DNA of 64,000 nt from Candidatus Avelusimicrobium pullarium (GTDB taxonomy: Bacteria > Elusimicrobiota > Elusimicrobia > Elusimicrobiales > Elusimicrobiaceae): NCBI GenBank assembly GCA_944323745.1, contig CALUTQ010000002.1, positions 434,001-498,000 on the forward strand, written 5' to 3'. The notes below the pieces were generated by a model. That model did not search any database. It had not been told where the DNA came from and was given only the letters and a program-made list of their open reading frames with translations. The number at the start of each line of letters is the position of its first letter. Positions within the stretch are counted from its first letter, which is position 1. This document shows positions 17,372 to 26,522 of this stretch, piece by piece. A program made the position numbers and the translations under genes.

Positions 17372-17914
17372 ATGGAATTGGAACAAGTAATTTCCCGACG
17401 AAGAAGCATCCGCAAATATCAAAACAAACCCGTTGAACGCGAAAAAATAAACGCCTGTTTGGAAGCGGCCCGTCTGGCCCCTTCGGCCTGCAACTCGCAG
17501 CCGTGGCACTTTGTGGTGTTTGACGACCCGCAAATTAAAGACGCTTTTTGCAAAGAAGCCTTCAGCGGCGTATACGCTATAACCAAGTGGGCTGCCGCAG
17601 CACCGGTGATTATTGCCGTAGTGTCAGACGCAGGCAATTTTACCTCCCGCATAGGCAATTTTTTCCGTCGGACGGAGTTTTATCTGGTGGACCAGGGCAT
17701 TTCCTGCGAACATTTGGTTTTGCGCGCGCAGGACTTGGGCTTAGGCACCTGCTGGATAGGCTGGCTTAACGGCGATAAAGCCGCCAAATTTTTGCACTTG
17801 CCCAAAGGGAAAAAGGTGGAACATCTCATTGCGTTGGGCTACCCCGCCGAAGACCCTGCCCCGCGCCCGCGCCAAAAGCTGGAAGACATCGCCAGCTATA
17901 ACCAATACAAATAA
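17372..17914 (+). CDS. Nitroreductase-family FMN protein
   Basis: 180 residues. The FMN phosphate-binding motif RRRSIRKYQNKPVE is at residues 9-22, followed by ARLAPSACNSQPWHFVVF, and GLGTCWIGW near residue 125. The family uses FMN and NAD(P)H to reduce nitro groups, quinones or flavins, normally as a cytosolic dimer. TAGGAG precedes the ATG, so this gene has a normal leader. It stands alone between a short intergenic region and a terminator. Confidence 0.93.
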   Translation: MELEQVISRRRSIRKYQNKPVEREKINACLEAARLAPSACNSQPWHFVVFDDPQIKDAFCKEAFSGVYAITKWAAAAPVIIAVVSDAGNFTSRIGNFFRRTEFYLVDQGISCEHLVLRAQDLGLGTCWIGWLNGDKAAKFLHLPKGKKVEHLIALGYPAEDPAPRPRQKLEDIASYNQYK

Positions 17915-17915
17915 T

Positions 17916-17944
17916 AAAAATGCCCCTGTAACAGGGGCATTTTA
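17916..17944. terminator. Bidirectional terminator, nitroreductase / pilin
   Basis: TGCCCCTG / CAGGGGCA hairpin flanked by A5 and T4 between convergent genes. Confidence 0.85.
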
Positions 17945-17947
17945 AAA

Positions 17948-18442
17948 TTATTCTCTTTCGTTCCAAAGACCTTTAAAAGAGGAACAGACCGCTTTACCCA
18001 CATTATTACGCCCCGAACAAGTATATTCCATTGTACCATCCGATGAAAGAGATACAAACAAATAATAATCGCTTTGCAAAATATTTTTACCCAACTGCTG
18101 AATATAAAAAGTACATTGAGAGCTCTGTGAGTCTGCGCCACACGAACGGAAAGAATAATTGAAATGATCCGTGTTGTACTCTTTGCCGGACCATTCCCCA
18201 CCTGAAAATTCTATACCGGAGGCCTCCATAAACGCCCGTAAATCCAACGAAACAGGCAACCCATAACCTGACAGCTTATTTATCTGCAATGCTTTGTGCA
18301 CGCTATTTATAAAGGCCATTGCTTCAACAATACGTGCTTTTTCTACGGCTGCCGTATACTGCGGCAAAGCAATAGCCGATAAAATGCCGATGATTAAAAC
18401 CACAACTAACAGCTCTATTAACGTAAACCCTTTTTTTAACAT
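17948..18442 (-). CDS. Type IV pilin-like protein (short-leader copy)
   Basis: 164 residues with a five-residue leader MLKKG, prepilin-peptidase cleavage before FTLIEL, Glu5 of the mature protein and a long hydrophobic N-terminal helix ending ALPQY. The remaining part contains cysteines likely to form a C-terminal disulfide loop. It is assembled into a type IV pilus or type II secretion pseudopilus; which one is not clear. Unlike the other pilin genes here it has a conventional leader (TATAAT, then GAGGAAA) and lacks the start-codon palindrome. Confidence 0.92.
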   Translation of the reverse strand: MLKKGFTLIELLVVVLIIGILSAIALPQYTAAVEKARIVEAMAFINSVHKALQINKLSGYGLPVSLDLRAFMEASGIEFSGGEWSGKEYNTDHFNYSFRSCGADSQSSQCTFYIQQLGKNILQSDYYLFVSLSSDGTMEYTCSGRNNVGKAVCSSFKGLWNERE

Positions 18443-18493
18443 TTACTTTCCTCTCTTGGATAAATTATACAAAATACATATTTTTAAAGGAGT

Positions 18494-19720
18494 TCAAACA
18501 ATATTTGACACCCCGAATTTTTCTTTAAACCAGCCAAACACCCATTGCGGGTCGTAATCTATTATTTTTTTGTTGTGGCGGGTGTAACTTTCGGCCGGGG
18601 CAAAAATTTGTTTCTCCCGCGGCAAAAGCGGATAAATATAGTCCGTTACCACCTCAATATTGGGGTACCATAAATTGTGCACTTTCTTGTCTATCCAGTG
18701 CTGCAAGCCCAAATTGGGCAGTCCCAGCCCCGCCGACGCCGCCCAAAAGACGGAGTTGACCGCTATCACATACACGGGCATTTGCGCTTTAAGCAACGTA
18801 AGCAAGTGCCAGGTTTCGTTAATGGCAAATTTTTTGATGTCCACTTCGCAGTAATTGGGCTCGTCCAGCGGGCCGCCTTTGGTCACGCTCATTACAAAAT
18901 AACCGTCGGCCATCAGCAGCTGTGCCAGCTGTTTGAGGTGCGGGTAAACATAGTTGGAGCCGCGCGAATCTAACTGCAAGAACACAATGCCTTTTTTGCC
19001 GTCGGCGCGCTGTAAAATATTGTCCAAATATTCCTGCACCACAACGGCCGGTTTGGTCGGAAAATACATTTTGGGCGCCGGCACCTGCTGCGGCACGGGC
19101 AGACCAAAGGTTTCAAACAAACTTTTTACGCGGTGCTCTACGTGTATGCTGTAATCGTAATACACGGGCACGGCCAAAAAGCCTTCGGGAATGTCTTTAA
19201 AGGCGTCTTGGTAATTATAATTTTTCCAAATCAGCGGGTGGCGGTAGCCTTTAAAATAAAACACTTTTTCCACATTGGGGTTTGTTTGCAGCAGTTTGCC
19301 CACCAGCGGGGAATTGTTGCGGTCAAAGTCTGCCCCCACATAACCGTAAAAAGGCAGTTGCGGGTATTTCTTTTTTAAGGCTTCAAGCATAGGCGTGGTG
19401 TATAAATAATCGCCTATGCCCATAAAGAAAATAAGCGCCAGCCCCTTGACGTTTGGGTTGACGGACAGGGCTTTTTCAAAATCATAATACACGTGTTCGT
19501 GGCGGTAAAGCGGCCGTTTAATGCGGTACCACTGCGCGTCAAAAGGCAGGGTTTCTTTGGCAGGAGCGCCCAAAACCTGTTTTTTGTCAAACTGATACCA
19601 CACGGGGGTGCGGGTATGCACGAAAAAGAACACCTTGTGCCACAGCCAGCGCAGCGTTTCATACGCCACGCACAAAGGACGAACGGAACAAATAAACCGG
19701 TAGAAAGAAAATTGTTTCAT
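18494..19720 (-). CDS. GT9-like (heptosyltransferase-type) glycosyltransferase
   Basis: 408 residues. FFMGIGDYLYTTPMLEALKK near residue 100 matches the N-terminal loop of ADP-heptose transferases (GT9), and FLQLDSRGSNYVYPHLKQLA near 255 matches the start of their C-terminal domain. VNSVFWAASAGLGLPNLGL near 340 resembles the nucleotide-sugar pocket. A role in adding sugars to surface glycans is inferred; donor and acceptor are unknown. TACACT lies exactly 6 nt before the ATG, suggesting a leaderless mRNA. Confidence 0.75.
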   Translation of the reverse strand: MKQFSFYRFICSVRPLCVAYETLRWLWHKVFFFVHTRTPVWYQFDKKQVLGAPAKETLPFDAQWYRIKRPLYRHEHVYYDFEKALSVNPNVKGLALIFFMGIGDYLYTTPMLEALKKKYPQLPFYGYVGADFDRNNSPLVGKLLQTNPNVEKVFYFKGYRHPLIWKNYNYQDAFKDIPEGFLAVPVYYDYSIHVEHRVKSLFETFGLPVPQQVPAPKMYFPTKPAVVVQEYLDNILQRADGKKGIVFLQLDSRGSNYVYPHLKQLAQLLMADGYFVMSVTKGGPLDEPNYCEVDIKKFAINETWHLLTLLKAQMPVYVIAVNSVFWAASAGLGLPNLGLQHWIDKKVHNLWYPNIEVVTDYIYPLLPREKQIFAPAESYTRHNKKIIDYDPQWVFGWFKEKFGVSNIV

Positions 19721-19933
19721 TTGTTTAGTGTATCAAATATGCCGCTTGGCGCGCAGAAGACAAACGGCGCCGCCCCTGCGCCCTTACGCGCGCGTATTTG
19801 CGCGCGCGGGGTTAAAATTATACAATGTATGAGTCGTTAAATACTGTTTTGACTTTCTTATCCGACACCCTGTTTAACCGCCGCCCACACGGGCGGAAAA
19901 TCGTTTTATATTACCACAAAGGAGATTTACTCT

Positions 19934-22900
19934 ATGGCCAAACTAGTCGCTATGGACGGCAACGCGGCGGTATCCCACGTCGCGCACGCCACCAACGAAG
20001 TCATCGCGATTTACCCCATTACTCCGTCTTCTACGATGGGTGAAATCTGCGACGCAAAAAGCGCCAAAGGCGAAACCAACATTTGGGGCAACGTGCCCGT
20101 CGTAACGGAAATGCAATCCGAAGGCGGCGCTTCCGGCGCGGTGCACGGGTCTTTGACCGCCGGTGCGCTGACCACCACCTTCACCGCCTCTCAGGGCTTG
20201 CTGCTGATGATTCCGAATATGTACAAAATCGCGGGCGAACTGACCCCGACGGTTTTCCACGTGTCCGCCCGTGCCTTGGCCACGACGGCGCTGTCCATCT
20301 TCGGCGATCATTCCGACGTGATGTCCGTACGCCAGACCGGTTGGGCTATGCTGTGCTCCGACAATCCGCAGGAAGCTATGGATATGGCCTTAATCGCCCA
20401 GGCTTCCACCCTCAAGGCCCGCGTGCCTTTTGTGCACTTCTTTGACGGCTTCCGCACCAGCCACGAACTGAATATGGTGGAACCCCTGACCAAAGAGCAA
20501 ATGGCTGCTATGATTGACGAAAAAGCCATTGCCGCTCACAAAGCCCGCGGTTTGAACCCGGAACACCCCACCGTGCGCGGCACCGCCGCCAACCCGGACG
20601 TGTACTTCCAGTCCCGCGAAGCCGTGAACAAATTTTACAATGCCGTGCCCGAAATCGTAAAAAGCGAAATGGCCGCCTTTGAAAAACTGACCGGCCGCAA
20701 ATACGACCTGTTCCAATACGTCGGCGACCCCGATGCCGAAAGACTGGTCGTGGTAATGGGTTCCGGCGCCGACGTGGCGCAAATTGCCGCCGAAGCGATG
20801 CAGGGCCAGAAAGTGGGCGTACTTAAAGTTAAATTGTTCCGCCCCTTCAGCATTGCCGATTTTATCCGCGTCATCCCCAACACGGTCAAAAAAGTGGCCG
20901 TTTTGGACCGCACCAAAGAACCCGGCGCCTTGGGCGAACCGTTGTTCCAAGACGTTTGCGCTGCCTTCCTGACCGAAGAAGCCAAAGCCAAATTCCCGAC
21001 CACCCCGCTCATCATCGGCGGCCGCTACGGCATCGGTTCTAAAGACTTTACGCCTTCCGACGTAAAAGCCGTGTACGATAACTTGGCTTTGAAAGAACCC
21101 AAGAAAAACTTCACCGTCGGCATTAACGACGATTTGACTCACACCTCTCTGCCCGTTACCAAACTGGACAACAAAGCCGGCAACGATATTTTCGCCGCTA
21201 TGTTCTACGGGCTGGGCTCCGACGGTACGGTGGGTGCCAACAAAAACACGATGAAAATCATCAGCGCCAACGGTTTCTTTGCGCAGGGGTACTTTGTGTA
21301 CGACTCCAAGAAATCGGGCTCTATGACCACCTCTCACATTCGCTTCGGCAAAAAATATATCCGCGCTCCGTATTTGATTCAATCGGCCGACTTTATCGGC
21401 GTGCATATGTTTGACTTCTTGGACAAATACGATGTGCTGGGCAAAGCCAAAAACGGCGCTACGGTGCTGATTAACTCCCCGTACTCTGCCGAAGACGTGT
21501 GGAACCATTTGACGGCGGAAGTGCAGAAACAAATCATTGACAAAAAACTTAAAGTGTACGTCATTGACGCTTCCGACATCGCCTTGGCTACCGGTATGGG
21601 CAGCCGCACCAATACCATTATGCAGACGGCCTTCTTCGGCATTGCCGGCGTCATCCCGACCGATAAAGCCATTGCCGACATTAAAGAAGCCATCAAAAAA
21701 ACCTATTCCAAAAAAGGCGAAGAAATTGTGCAGAAAAACTACAAAGCCGTGGACGCGGCCCTGGCCGGCTTGCACGAAGTAAAATATCCGGCGCAAGTAA
21801 CCTCTAACCTGCACACCAAAGCCCCCGTCCCGGCCGATGCCCCCGCGTTTGTAAAAGACGTCTTGGGCGAAATGATTGCCGGCCGCGGCGATGAACTGCC
21901 GACCTCTGCTATGCCCGAAGGCGGCGTCTATCCTACCGGCACCACCCAGTATGAAAAACGCAACATCGCCATTCAGGTTCCGCAGTGGGACCCCAACACC
22001 TGCATTCAGTGCGGCTTCTGCTCTATGGTCTGCCCGCACGCGGCTATCCGCATTAAAGCCTATGACGGCGCGGCCTTGAAAGACGCCCCCAAGACCTTTA
22101 AATCTGCCGACGGCAAAGCCGACTTGGCCGGTTTGAAATTCACCGTGCAAGTGGCGGTGGAAGACTGCACCGGCTGCGGCGCTTGTATCTTTAACTGCCC
22201 GGCCAAAAACAAAGAAAATCCGGAAAAGAAAGCTATCAATATGGTGCACCAGCTGGAAGTGCGCGACAATGAAATTGACAACTTTGCCTTCTTCTTGGGC
22301 CTCAAACAGGCTGACGTAAAAACCAAGAAAGAAAGCGTCAAAGGTTCCCAGCTGCGCAAACCGTTGTTTGAGTTCTCCGGTGCGTGCGCCGGCTGCGGTG
22401 AAACCCCGTACGTCAAACTCTTGACCCAGTTGTTCGGCGACCGCTTGGCCGTGGCCAACGCAACGGGCTGCTCCTCCATTTACGGCGGCAACCTGCCCAC
22501 CACGCCGTACTGCAAACGCGACGACGGCAAAGGTCCCGCCTGGTCTAACTCTCTGTTTGAAGACAATGCCGAATTCGGTATGGGTATCCGCGTGGCTTAC
22601 GACCAGTTGAACAGCGACGCCAAAGCCTTGCTGAGTGAAGTAAAAGAAGGCTGCCTCAAAGACCACGCCGCCTTGGTGGACGCGCTTTTGAACAATGTGC
22701 AGAAAACCGACGAAGAAGTGGAACAACAGCGCAAAAACGTGGCCGAACTGAAAGCCGTCTTGGAAAAAACTGACTGCGAAAAAGGCAAACGCCTTTTGAG
22801 CTTTGCCGACTACCTGGTGCGCAAATCCGTGTGGATCTTGGGCGGTGACGGCTGGGCCTACGATATCGGCTACGGCGGTTTGGATCACGTCTTGGCCAGC

Positions 22901-23494
22901 GGCAAGAACGTCAAAGTCTTGGTGCTGGATACGGAAGTGTATTCCAACACGGGCGGCCAGATGTCCAAAGCCACCCCGTTGGGCGCCAAAGCCCTGTTTG
23001 CCGCCGGCGGCAAAACGATGCCGAAGAAAGACTTGGGTATGATTGCTATGACCTACGGCAACATCTATGTGGCTCAGGTGGCTATGGGTGCCAATATGAA
23101 CCAAACCATTCAGGCCTTGGCCGAAGCCGACGCTTACGACGGCCCGGCTTTGGTGATTGCCTACTCTCACTGCATTGCCCACGGTATTGATATGTCCAAA
23201 GGTATGGGCGAAGCCAAACGTGCCGTACAGGCCGGACGCTGGATCCTCTACCGCTTCAACCCGCAGGCCCGCTATGAAGGCAAAAACCCGCTGCACGTGG
23301 ACAGCCCGCTGACCGAGCCCACGCTGCCGCTGGCCGACTATATGAGCGGCGAAAACCGCTTCAAAGGCCTTATGCGCGACAATCCGGAATTGGCTAAAGA
23401 ACTGCTTAAACGTGCCGAGTCCGAATATGCCTGGAGACGCGACCTGTATAAACAACTGGCCGCTATCCAGCCTGCCGTGAAAGTAGAAAAATAG
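19934..23494 (+). CDS. nifJ: Pyruvate:ferredoxin (flavodoxin) oxidoreductase, single chain
   Basis: 1186 residues, the usual size of homodimeric PFOR with alpha, beta, gamma and delta parts fused. It oxidises pyruvate with CoA to acetyl-CoA and CO2, passing electrons to ferredoxin. Domain I opens with IAIYPITPSSTMGE. A two-cluster ferredoxin insert has CIQCGFCSMVC and CTGCGACIFNC near residues 690-750. The TPP domain includes FSGACAGCGETPY with cysteines for the proximal cluster, and ILGGDGWAYDIGYGGLDH near 975. Its codons are strongly biased toward NNC, as expected for a highly expressed enzyme. An AAAGGAGA ribosome site precedes the ATG and a strong terminator follows. Confidence 0.98.
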   Translation: MAKLVAMDGNAAVSHVAHATNEVIAIYPITPSSTMGEICDAKSAKGETNIWGNVPVVTEMQSEGGASGAVHGSLTAGALTTTFTASQGLLLMIPNMYKIAGELTPTVFHVSARALATTALSIFGDHSDVMSVRQTGWAMLCSDNPQEAMDMALIAQASTLKARVPFVHFFDGFRTSHELNMVEPLTKEQMAAMIDEKAIAAHKARGLNPEHPTVRGTAANPDVYFQSREAVNKFYNAVPEIVKSEMAAFEKLTGRKYDLFQYVGDPDAERLVVVMGSGADVAQIAAEAMQGQKVGVLKVKLFRPFSIADFIRVIPNTVKKVAVLDRTKEPGALGEPLFQDVCAAFLTEEAKAKFPTTPLIIGGRYGIGSKDFTPSDVKAVYDNLALKEPKKNFTVGINDDLTHTSLPVTKLDNKAGNDIFAAMFYGLGSDGTVGANKNTMKIISANGFFAQGYFVYDSKKSGSMTTSHIRFGKKYIRAPYLIQSADFIGVHMFDFLDKYDVLGKAKNGATVLINSPYSAEDVWNHLTAEVQKQIIDKKLKVYVIDASDIALATGMGSRTNTIMQTAFFGIAGVIPTDKAIADIKEAIKKTYSKKGEEIVQKNYKAVDAALAGLHEVKYPAQVTSNLHTKAPVPADAPAFVKDVLGEMIAGRGDELPTSAMPEGGVYPTGTTQYEKRNIAIQVPQWDPNTCIQCGFCSMVCPHAAIRIKAYDGAALKDAPKTFKSADGKADLAGLKFTVQVAVEDCTGCGACIFNCPAKNKENPEKKAINMVHQLEVRDNEIDNFAFFLGLKQADVKTKKESVKGSQLRKPLFEFSGACAGCGETPYVKLLTQLFGDRLAVANATGCSSIYGGNLPTTPYCKRDDGKGPAWSNSLFEDNAEFGMGIRVAYDQLNSDAKALLSEVKEGCLKDHAALVDALLNNVQKTDEEVEQQRKNVAELKAVLEKTDCEKGKRLLSFADYLVRKSVWILGGDGWAYDIGYGGLDHVLASGKNVKVLVLDTEVYSNTGGQMSKATPLGAKALFAAGGKTMPKKDLGMIAMTYGNIYVAQVAMGANMNQTIQALAEADAYDGPALVIAYSHCIAHGIDMSKGMGEAKRAVQAGRWILYRFNPQARYEGKNPLHVDSPLTEPTLPLADYMSGENRFKGLMRDNPELAKELLKRAESEYAWRRDLYKQLAAIQPAVKVEK

Positions 23495-23510
23495 TTTAAA
23501 GCAAAACAAA

Positions 23511-23547
23511 ACCCCCGGCTTATTACTAAGCCGGGGGTTTTTATTTT
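23511..23547 (+). terminator. Terminator after PFOR
   Basis: CCCCCGGCTT / AAGCCGGGGG hairpin followed by TTTTTATTTT. Confidence 0.9.
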
Positions 23548-23554
23548 AAGCGAA

Positions 23555-24115
23555 TCAGTTTACAGGAAAATACTCTTTTCCGTTTTCTTGTACAGACTCT
23601 GCTCCGTAAGTTTGACATAAATTATATCCCTCGCTCACCACACGGCACCAAATACCCCCTCTAAGTGCAAAAGGGCCGGAATAATCAAAATAAGCATCAA
23701 AAGCTACATTTTTATAATGGCTGGCCACCATATATCCCGTAGGCATATAGAAATTTCCCCAAGGGCAATTCCACGCAGCAGCCGTAACGACTCCCCCGCT
23801 GGAATCAGGCCAATTGCCTAACGTACACCCGCCGGAAGACAGATCCGCATCGTTCAATTCGGCAAAATTGGACGCATAGTATCCGTTGGCCATATAATAG
23901 AGTTCTTGGGCGTCTTTAATAGCCCGTAATTTAGGCAAAATATAAGAAGCCACTTTACTTTTATCTACAGCTCTTTCATACTGCGGCCAAGCCACCGCGG
24001 CCAAAATGCCGATGATTAAAACGACTACTAACAGCTCTATAAGCGTAAAGCCGCCAAAACGGCGTTTTGCGGCGTTTTTGGCGCAGGGGAATGATTTTTG
24101 ATAAATTTTGTCCAT
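23555..24115 (-). CDS. Type IV pilin-like protein A
   Basis: 186 residues. A long basic leader (MDKIYQK to KRRFGG, about 24 residues) precedes the processing site [12 protein letters not shown]. Glu5, the hydrophobic helix and AWPQY follow. The C-terminal part contains spaced cysteines. I chose the ATG at 24115: an in-frame TTG 6 nt upstream lies inside the -10-to-start gap. The promoter TTGACT / 16 bp containing T12 / TAAATT ends 6 nt before the ATG. It is the first of three pilin genes in a row on this strand whose first 130 bp are nearly identical, suggesting gene conversion. Confidence 0.93.
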   Translation of the reverse strand: MDKIYQKSFPCAKNAAKRRFGGFTLIELLVVVLIIGILAAVAWPQYERAVDKSKVASYILPKLRAIKDAQELYYMANGYYASNFAELNDADLSSGGCTLGNWPDSSGGVVTAAAWNCPWGNFYMPTGYMVASHYKNVAFDAYFDYSGPFALRGGIWCRVVSEGYNLCQTYGAESVQENGKEYFPVN

Positions 24116-24149
24116 ACGCAAAATTTATCAAAAAAAAAAAATGAGTCAA
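24099..24149 (-). promoter_or_regulatory. Pilin promoter with T12 spacer and start-codon palindrome (copy A)
   Basis: The -35 TTGACT is 24144-24149. The 16-bp spacer includes twelve Ts (24130-24141) and the -10 TAAATT is 24122-24127. Twelve-bp arms TGATAAATTTTG (24099-24110) and CAAAATTTATCA (24119-24130) form a dyad whose 8-bp centre holds the ATG. Confidence 0.75.
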
Positions 24150-24293
24150 GGCCTCGCCATACAAAGCCCGGCTCGTTATTTTCTCTAAGCAAACACAAAA
24201 AAAGTCCCTGTCTGCTAAACAAACAGGGGCTTTTATTTACCGGAAAAACCTAACAAATAAGCATTTGAAAAAAGACTTTTTAACGCCAACGTA

Positions 24294-24830
24294 TCAATAA
24301 TTCCAATCTGCTTTTCTTCCTATATAATAGGGCCTATTTGCATCATCTTTATATTTTTCCCATCCCATACTTTGAGCCAATTGTTCCCCTTTTTCATTAA
24401 ATACATAGCAAAAACCTCGCTTACCATTCCAGTGAAAATCACACTGAAACGCTGTATCTCCTGACAATTTCACATAGGTTCTTATATAATTCCCGCCTAC
24501 ATTGGAATATTGTTGCTTTCCTATATAGGCCGACTCATTGCCATTGTTTGAAATCGAGGAGGTCCAAATATCCAAATCGTCCAGTTTAGTGGCCGGTGTG
24601 CCCGCCGCCATTTGATGCAGCCTTAAAGAATTACGAATAGCATAAGCTTGCTGAGTTAACTCAGTCAAACGCGATTTTGCCACCGCTTTTTGATACTGCG
24701 GCAAAGCCATCGCGGCCAGAATGCCGATGATTAAAACGACTACTAACAGCTCTATAAGCGTAAAGCCGCCTAAACGGCGTTTTGCGACGTTTTTGGCGCC
24801 GAGGAATAATTTTTGATAAATCTTGTCCAT
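24294..24830 (-). CDS. Type IV pilin-like protein B
   Basis: 178 residues starting MDKIYQKLFLGAKNVAKRR, with processing at [12 protein letters not shown], Glu5 and ALPQYQKAV. The globular part is distinct from pilins A and C and has fewer cysteines, while the leader region and upstream DNA are almost identical to theirs. The ATG at 24830 follows the shared promoter; an in-frame alternative codon upstream falls between the -10 and the start. Assembly into a pilus or pseudopilus is inferred from the N-terminal helix; no assembly ATPase or prepilin peptidase gene is in the window. Confidence 0.93.
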   Translation of the reverse strand: MDKIYQKLFLGAKNVAKRRLGGFTLIELLVVVLIIGILAAMALPQYQKAVAKSRLTELTQQAYAIRNSLRLHQMAAGTPATKLDDLDIWTSSISNNGNESAYIGKQQYSNVGGNYIRTYVKLSGDTAFQCDFHWNGKRGFCYVFNEKGEQLAQSMGWEKYKDDANRPYYIGRKADWNY

Positions 24831-24864
24831 ATGCAAAATTTATCAAAAAAAAAAAATGAGTCAA
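24814..24864 (-). promoter_or_regulatory. Pilin promoter with T12 spacer and start-codon palindrome (copy B)
   Basis: -35 TTGACT 24859-24864, twelve Ts 24845-24856, -10 TAAATT 24837-24842 and ATG at 24830-24828. The dyad arms 24814-24825 and 24834-24845 have one mismatch. Confidence 0.75.
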
Positions 24865-24929
24865 GGCAGAGTGATTTTCCTCTGAATTTACGTTATACAT
24901 TTCCACTATGGAAATTTGGGTTTATATAA

Positions 24930-25430
24930 TTAATCAGACACGATATAACAATCATAGTACGCTTTGTGCCAATCATAACTACTATGCCCGCTGACGGATT
25001 GGCACAACCGGACAAAACGTTTGTTTGAAGGCCAAGCGCAACAATAGAATTTCTTTTCTTTATAGTCTAAATAATATTGGTATCTTTGCGCACCGTATGG
25101 TTCAAAATACATATAGTTGTCTGAAAGACGAACATACCTAGGATATGGCCCTGACAGATCCACTTTTACATCTAAATCATCCGAATCAGACGCATATTGC
25201 CCATTTGCCATATAATAGCGCTGCTGGGCATCCATAATGGCTTTCATCACAGGGGTATAACCGGCCCATTCCGCCTTATCTACCGCCAATTGGTATTGCG
25301 GCAAAGCAATAGCCGCCAAAATACCGATGATTAACACAACGACTAACAGCTCTATAAGCGTAAAGCCGCCTAAACGGCGTTTTGCGGCGTTTTTGGTGCC
25401 GAGGAATGATTTTTGATAAATTTTGTCCAT
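24930..25430 (-). CDS. Type IV pilin-like protein C
   Basis: 166 residues with leader MDKIYQKSFLGTKNAAKRR, cleavage at [12 protein letters not shown], Glu5 and ALPQYQLAV. The middle region YYMANGQYASDSDDLDV closely matches a segment in pilins A and D, so the conserved core extends past the N-terminal helix. Paired cysteines near the C terminus could close a D-region loop. It is the outermost of the three-gene pilin block, with its own copy of the T12 promoter and palindrome. Confidence 0.93.
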   Translation of the reverse strand: MDKIYQKSFLGTKNAAKRRLGGFTLIELLVVVLIIGILAAIALPQYQLAVDKAEWAGYTPVMKAIMDAQQRYYMANGQYASDSDDLDVKVDLSGPYPRYVRLSDNYMYFEPYGAQRYQYYLDYKEKKFYCCAWPSNKRFVRLCQSVSGHSSYDWHKAYYDCYIVSD

Positions 25431-25464
25431 ACGCAAAATTTATCAAAAAAAAAAAATGAGTCAA
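25414..25464 (-). promoter_or_regulatory. Pilin promoter with T12 spacer and start-codon palindrome (copy C)
   Basis: -35 TTGACT 25459-25464, twelve Ts 25445-25456, -10 TAAATT 25437-25442 and ATG at 25430-25428. Perfect 12-bp dyad arms lie at 25414-25425 and 25434-25445. Confidence 0.75.
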
Positions 25465-25585
25465 GGCTCGCTGAAAAATAGGCCTTTTTTTATAAAAGAC
25501 CTAGGCCCAAAAGCCCTTGTTTGCTTGGCTTGACAAGCGCATAATATAGATAAGGGAAGCAATTTTTATCCCAAGGAGAGACGTG

Positions 25586-26419
25586 ATGAAAAAAGCAACG
25601 GTTATTTCTTCTGTTTTAATCAGCCTGTTGACCACGGCTTTGCCGGCGGCGGCACAGCGTACAGAGGCGCAAAAAGATGCAATGCTAAAAGGGTTTGAAC
25701 AGGCCTTTGTACAGCAAATACCCTCTATGTGCTTAAACGGGTTTTGCTTTCAAGACACGACGGAAGCGCTGGCTTACTGCCAAGGCTTTGCACAAGAAGC
25801 CGCCAAAACGAACCATTTTCCCGCCGCGGCGCAAAACACTTTAAACAACACGTTAAACACCTGCACACAATTGCTTCAGCAAACCTCTAAAACGGCGGTC
25901 TGCCTGACGCAGGAACGCCAAGCCAAAGCACAGGAACAAGGCCGAAAAAGTCTGCTTTCGCTGCTGGCGGAAGGAAATCAGTACCGCGGACAAAGCAATT
26001 ACGTTGACGGCTACCGCCAGCTGGGCCAAGCCGCCGCACAAGGGGCACAGGCCGTTGCGCAAGCTTATAAGGACGGCTATCAAAATATGGCAGAAGGCTA
26101 TCAAAAAGTAAGCTACACCGACGGTTACCGCCAGATGGGGCAGCTCGTGGCCGACACCTATAAACAAGGCTATCAAAATATGGCAGAAGGCTATCAAAAA
26201 GTAAGCTACACCGACGGTTACCGCCAGATGGGGCAAATCGTGGCCGACACCTATAAACAAGGCTATCAAAATATGGCGGAAGGCTATCAAAAAGTAAGCT
26301 ATACCGACGGCTACCGTCAACTTTGGCAAGCCATTAAAAATTTTATTAAAGAGGGCTGCCGCGCCAAAGCCAAAGGAGATTTAATTTTGTGGCAGGAATA
26401 TCAAAAAAAACATCATTAA
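25586..26419 (+). CDS. Exported protein with three 32-residue tandem repeats
   Basis: 277 residues. Signal peptide of about 23 residues ending PAAA. The middle is Gln/Ala-rich with four cysteines (MCLNGFC, AYC, TCTQ). From about residue 160 a 32-residue unit containing KQGYQNMAEGYQKVSYTDGY repeats three times; at DNA level the period is 96 bp and the copies are almost identical, so recent expansion is likely. Function unknown; the Tyr/Gly/Gln-rich repeats suggest a surface or fibrous role. AAGGAGAG precedes the start; GTG at 25583 is an alternative three bases upstream. Confidence 0.85.
   Translation: MKKATVISSVLISLLTTALPAAAQRTEAQKDAMLKGFEQAFVQQIPSMCLNGFCFQDTTEALAYCQGFAQEAAKTNHFPAAAQNTLNNTLNTCTQLLQQTSKTAVCLTQERQAKAQEQGRKSLLSLLAEGNQYRGQSNYVDGYRQLGQAAAQGAQAVAQAYKDGYQNMAEGYQKVSYTDGYRQMGQLVADTYKQGYQNMAEGYQKVSYTDGYRQMGQIVADTYKQGYQNMAEGYQKVSYTDGYRQLWQAIKNFIKEGCRAKAKGDLILWQEYQKKHH
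26073..26330 (+). repeat. 96-bp tandem coding repeat, about 2.7 copies
   Basis: Units begin at 26073, 26169 and 26265 with GGCTATCAAAATATGGC. They differ by only a few bases and stay in frame in the exported repeat protein. Confidence 0.9.
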
Positions 26420-26433
26420 AAAATTCCTCTCTT

Positions 26434-26468
26434 AAAAACCCGGCAGCTCAAAACACTGCCGGGTTTTT
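26434..26468 (+). terminator. Terminator after the repeat protein
   Basis: CCCGGCAG (26439-26446) / CTGCCGGG (26456-26463) hairpin followed by TTTTT. Confidence 0.85.
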
Positions 26469-26522
26469 CATATAAGAAAGCCCGATTTTATATAATTTAT
26501 ACATCTTGTTTAAGGACGTTTT

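Noticed and set aside
20390-23509. A 1039-residue open frame antisense to PFOR
   Set aside because: It mirrors the strong NNC codon bias of PFOR, has Phe/Gly/Val/His-rich composition typical of antisense frames, no ribosome site and no recognisable domain. Several other long antisense frames over GC-rich genes were dropped for the same reason.
26073-26330. Regular 96-bp repeats as a possible CRISPR array
   Set aside because: The units are contiguous, in frame and without unique spacers; they encode a repeat protein. No cas gene is present in the window.
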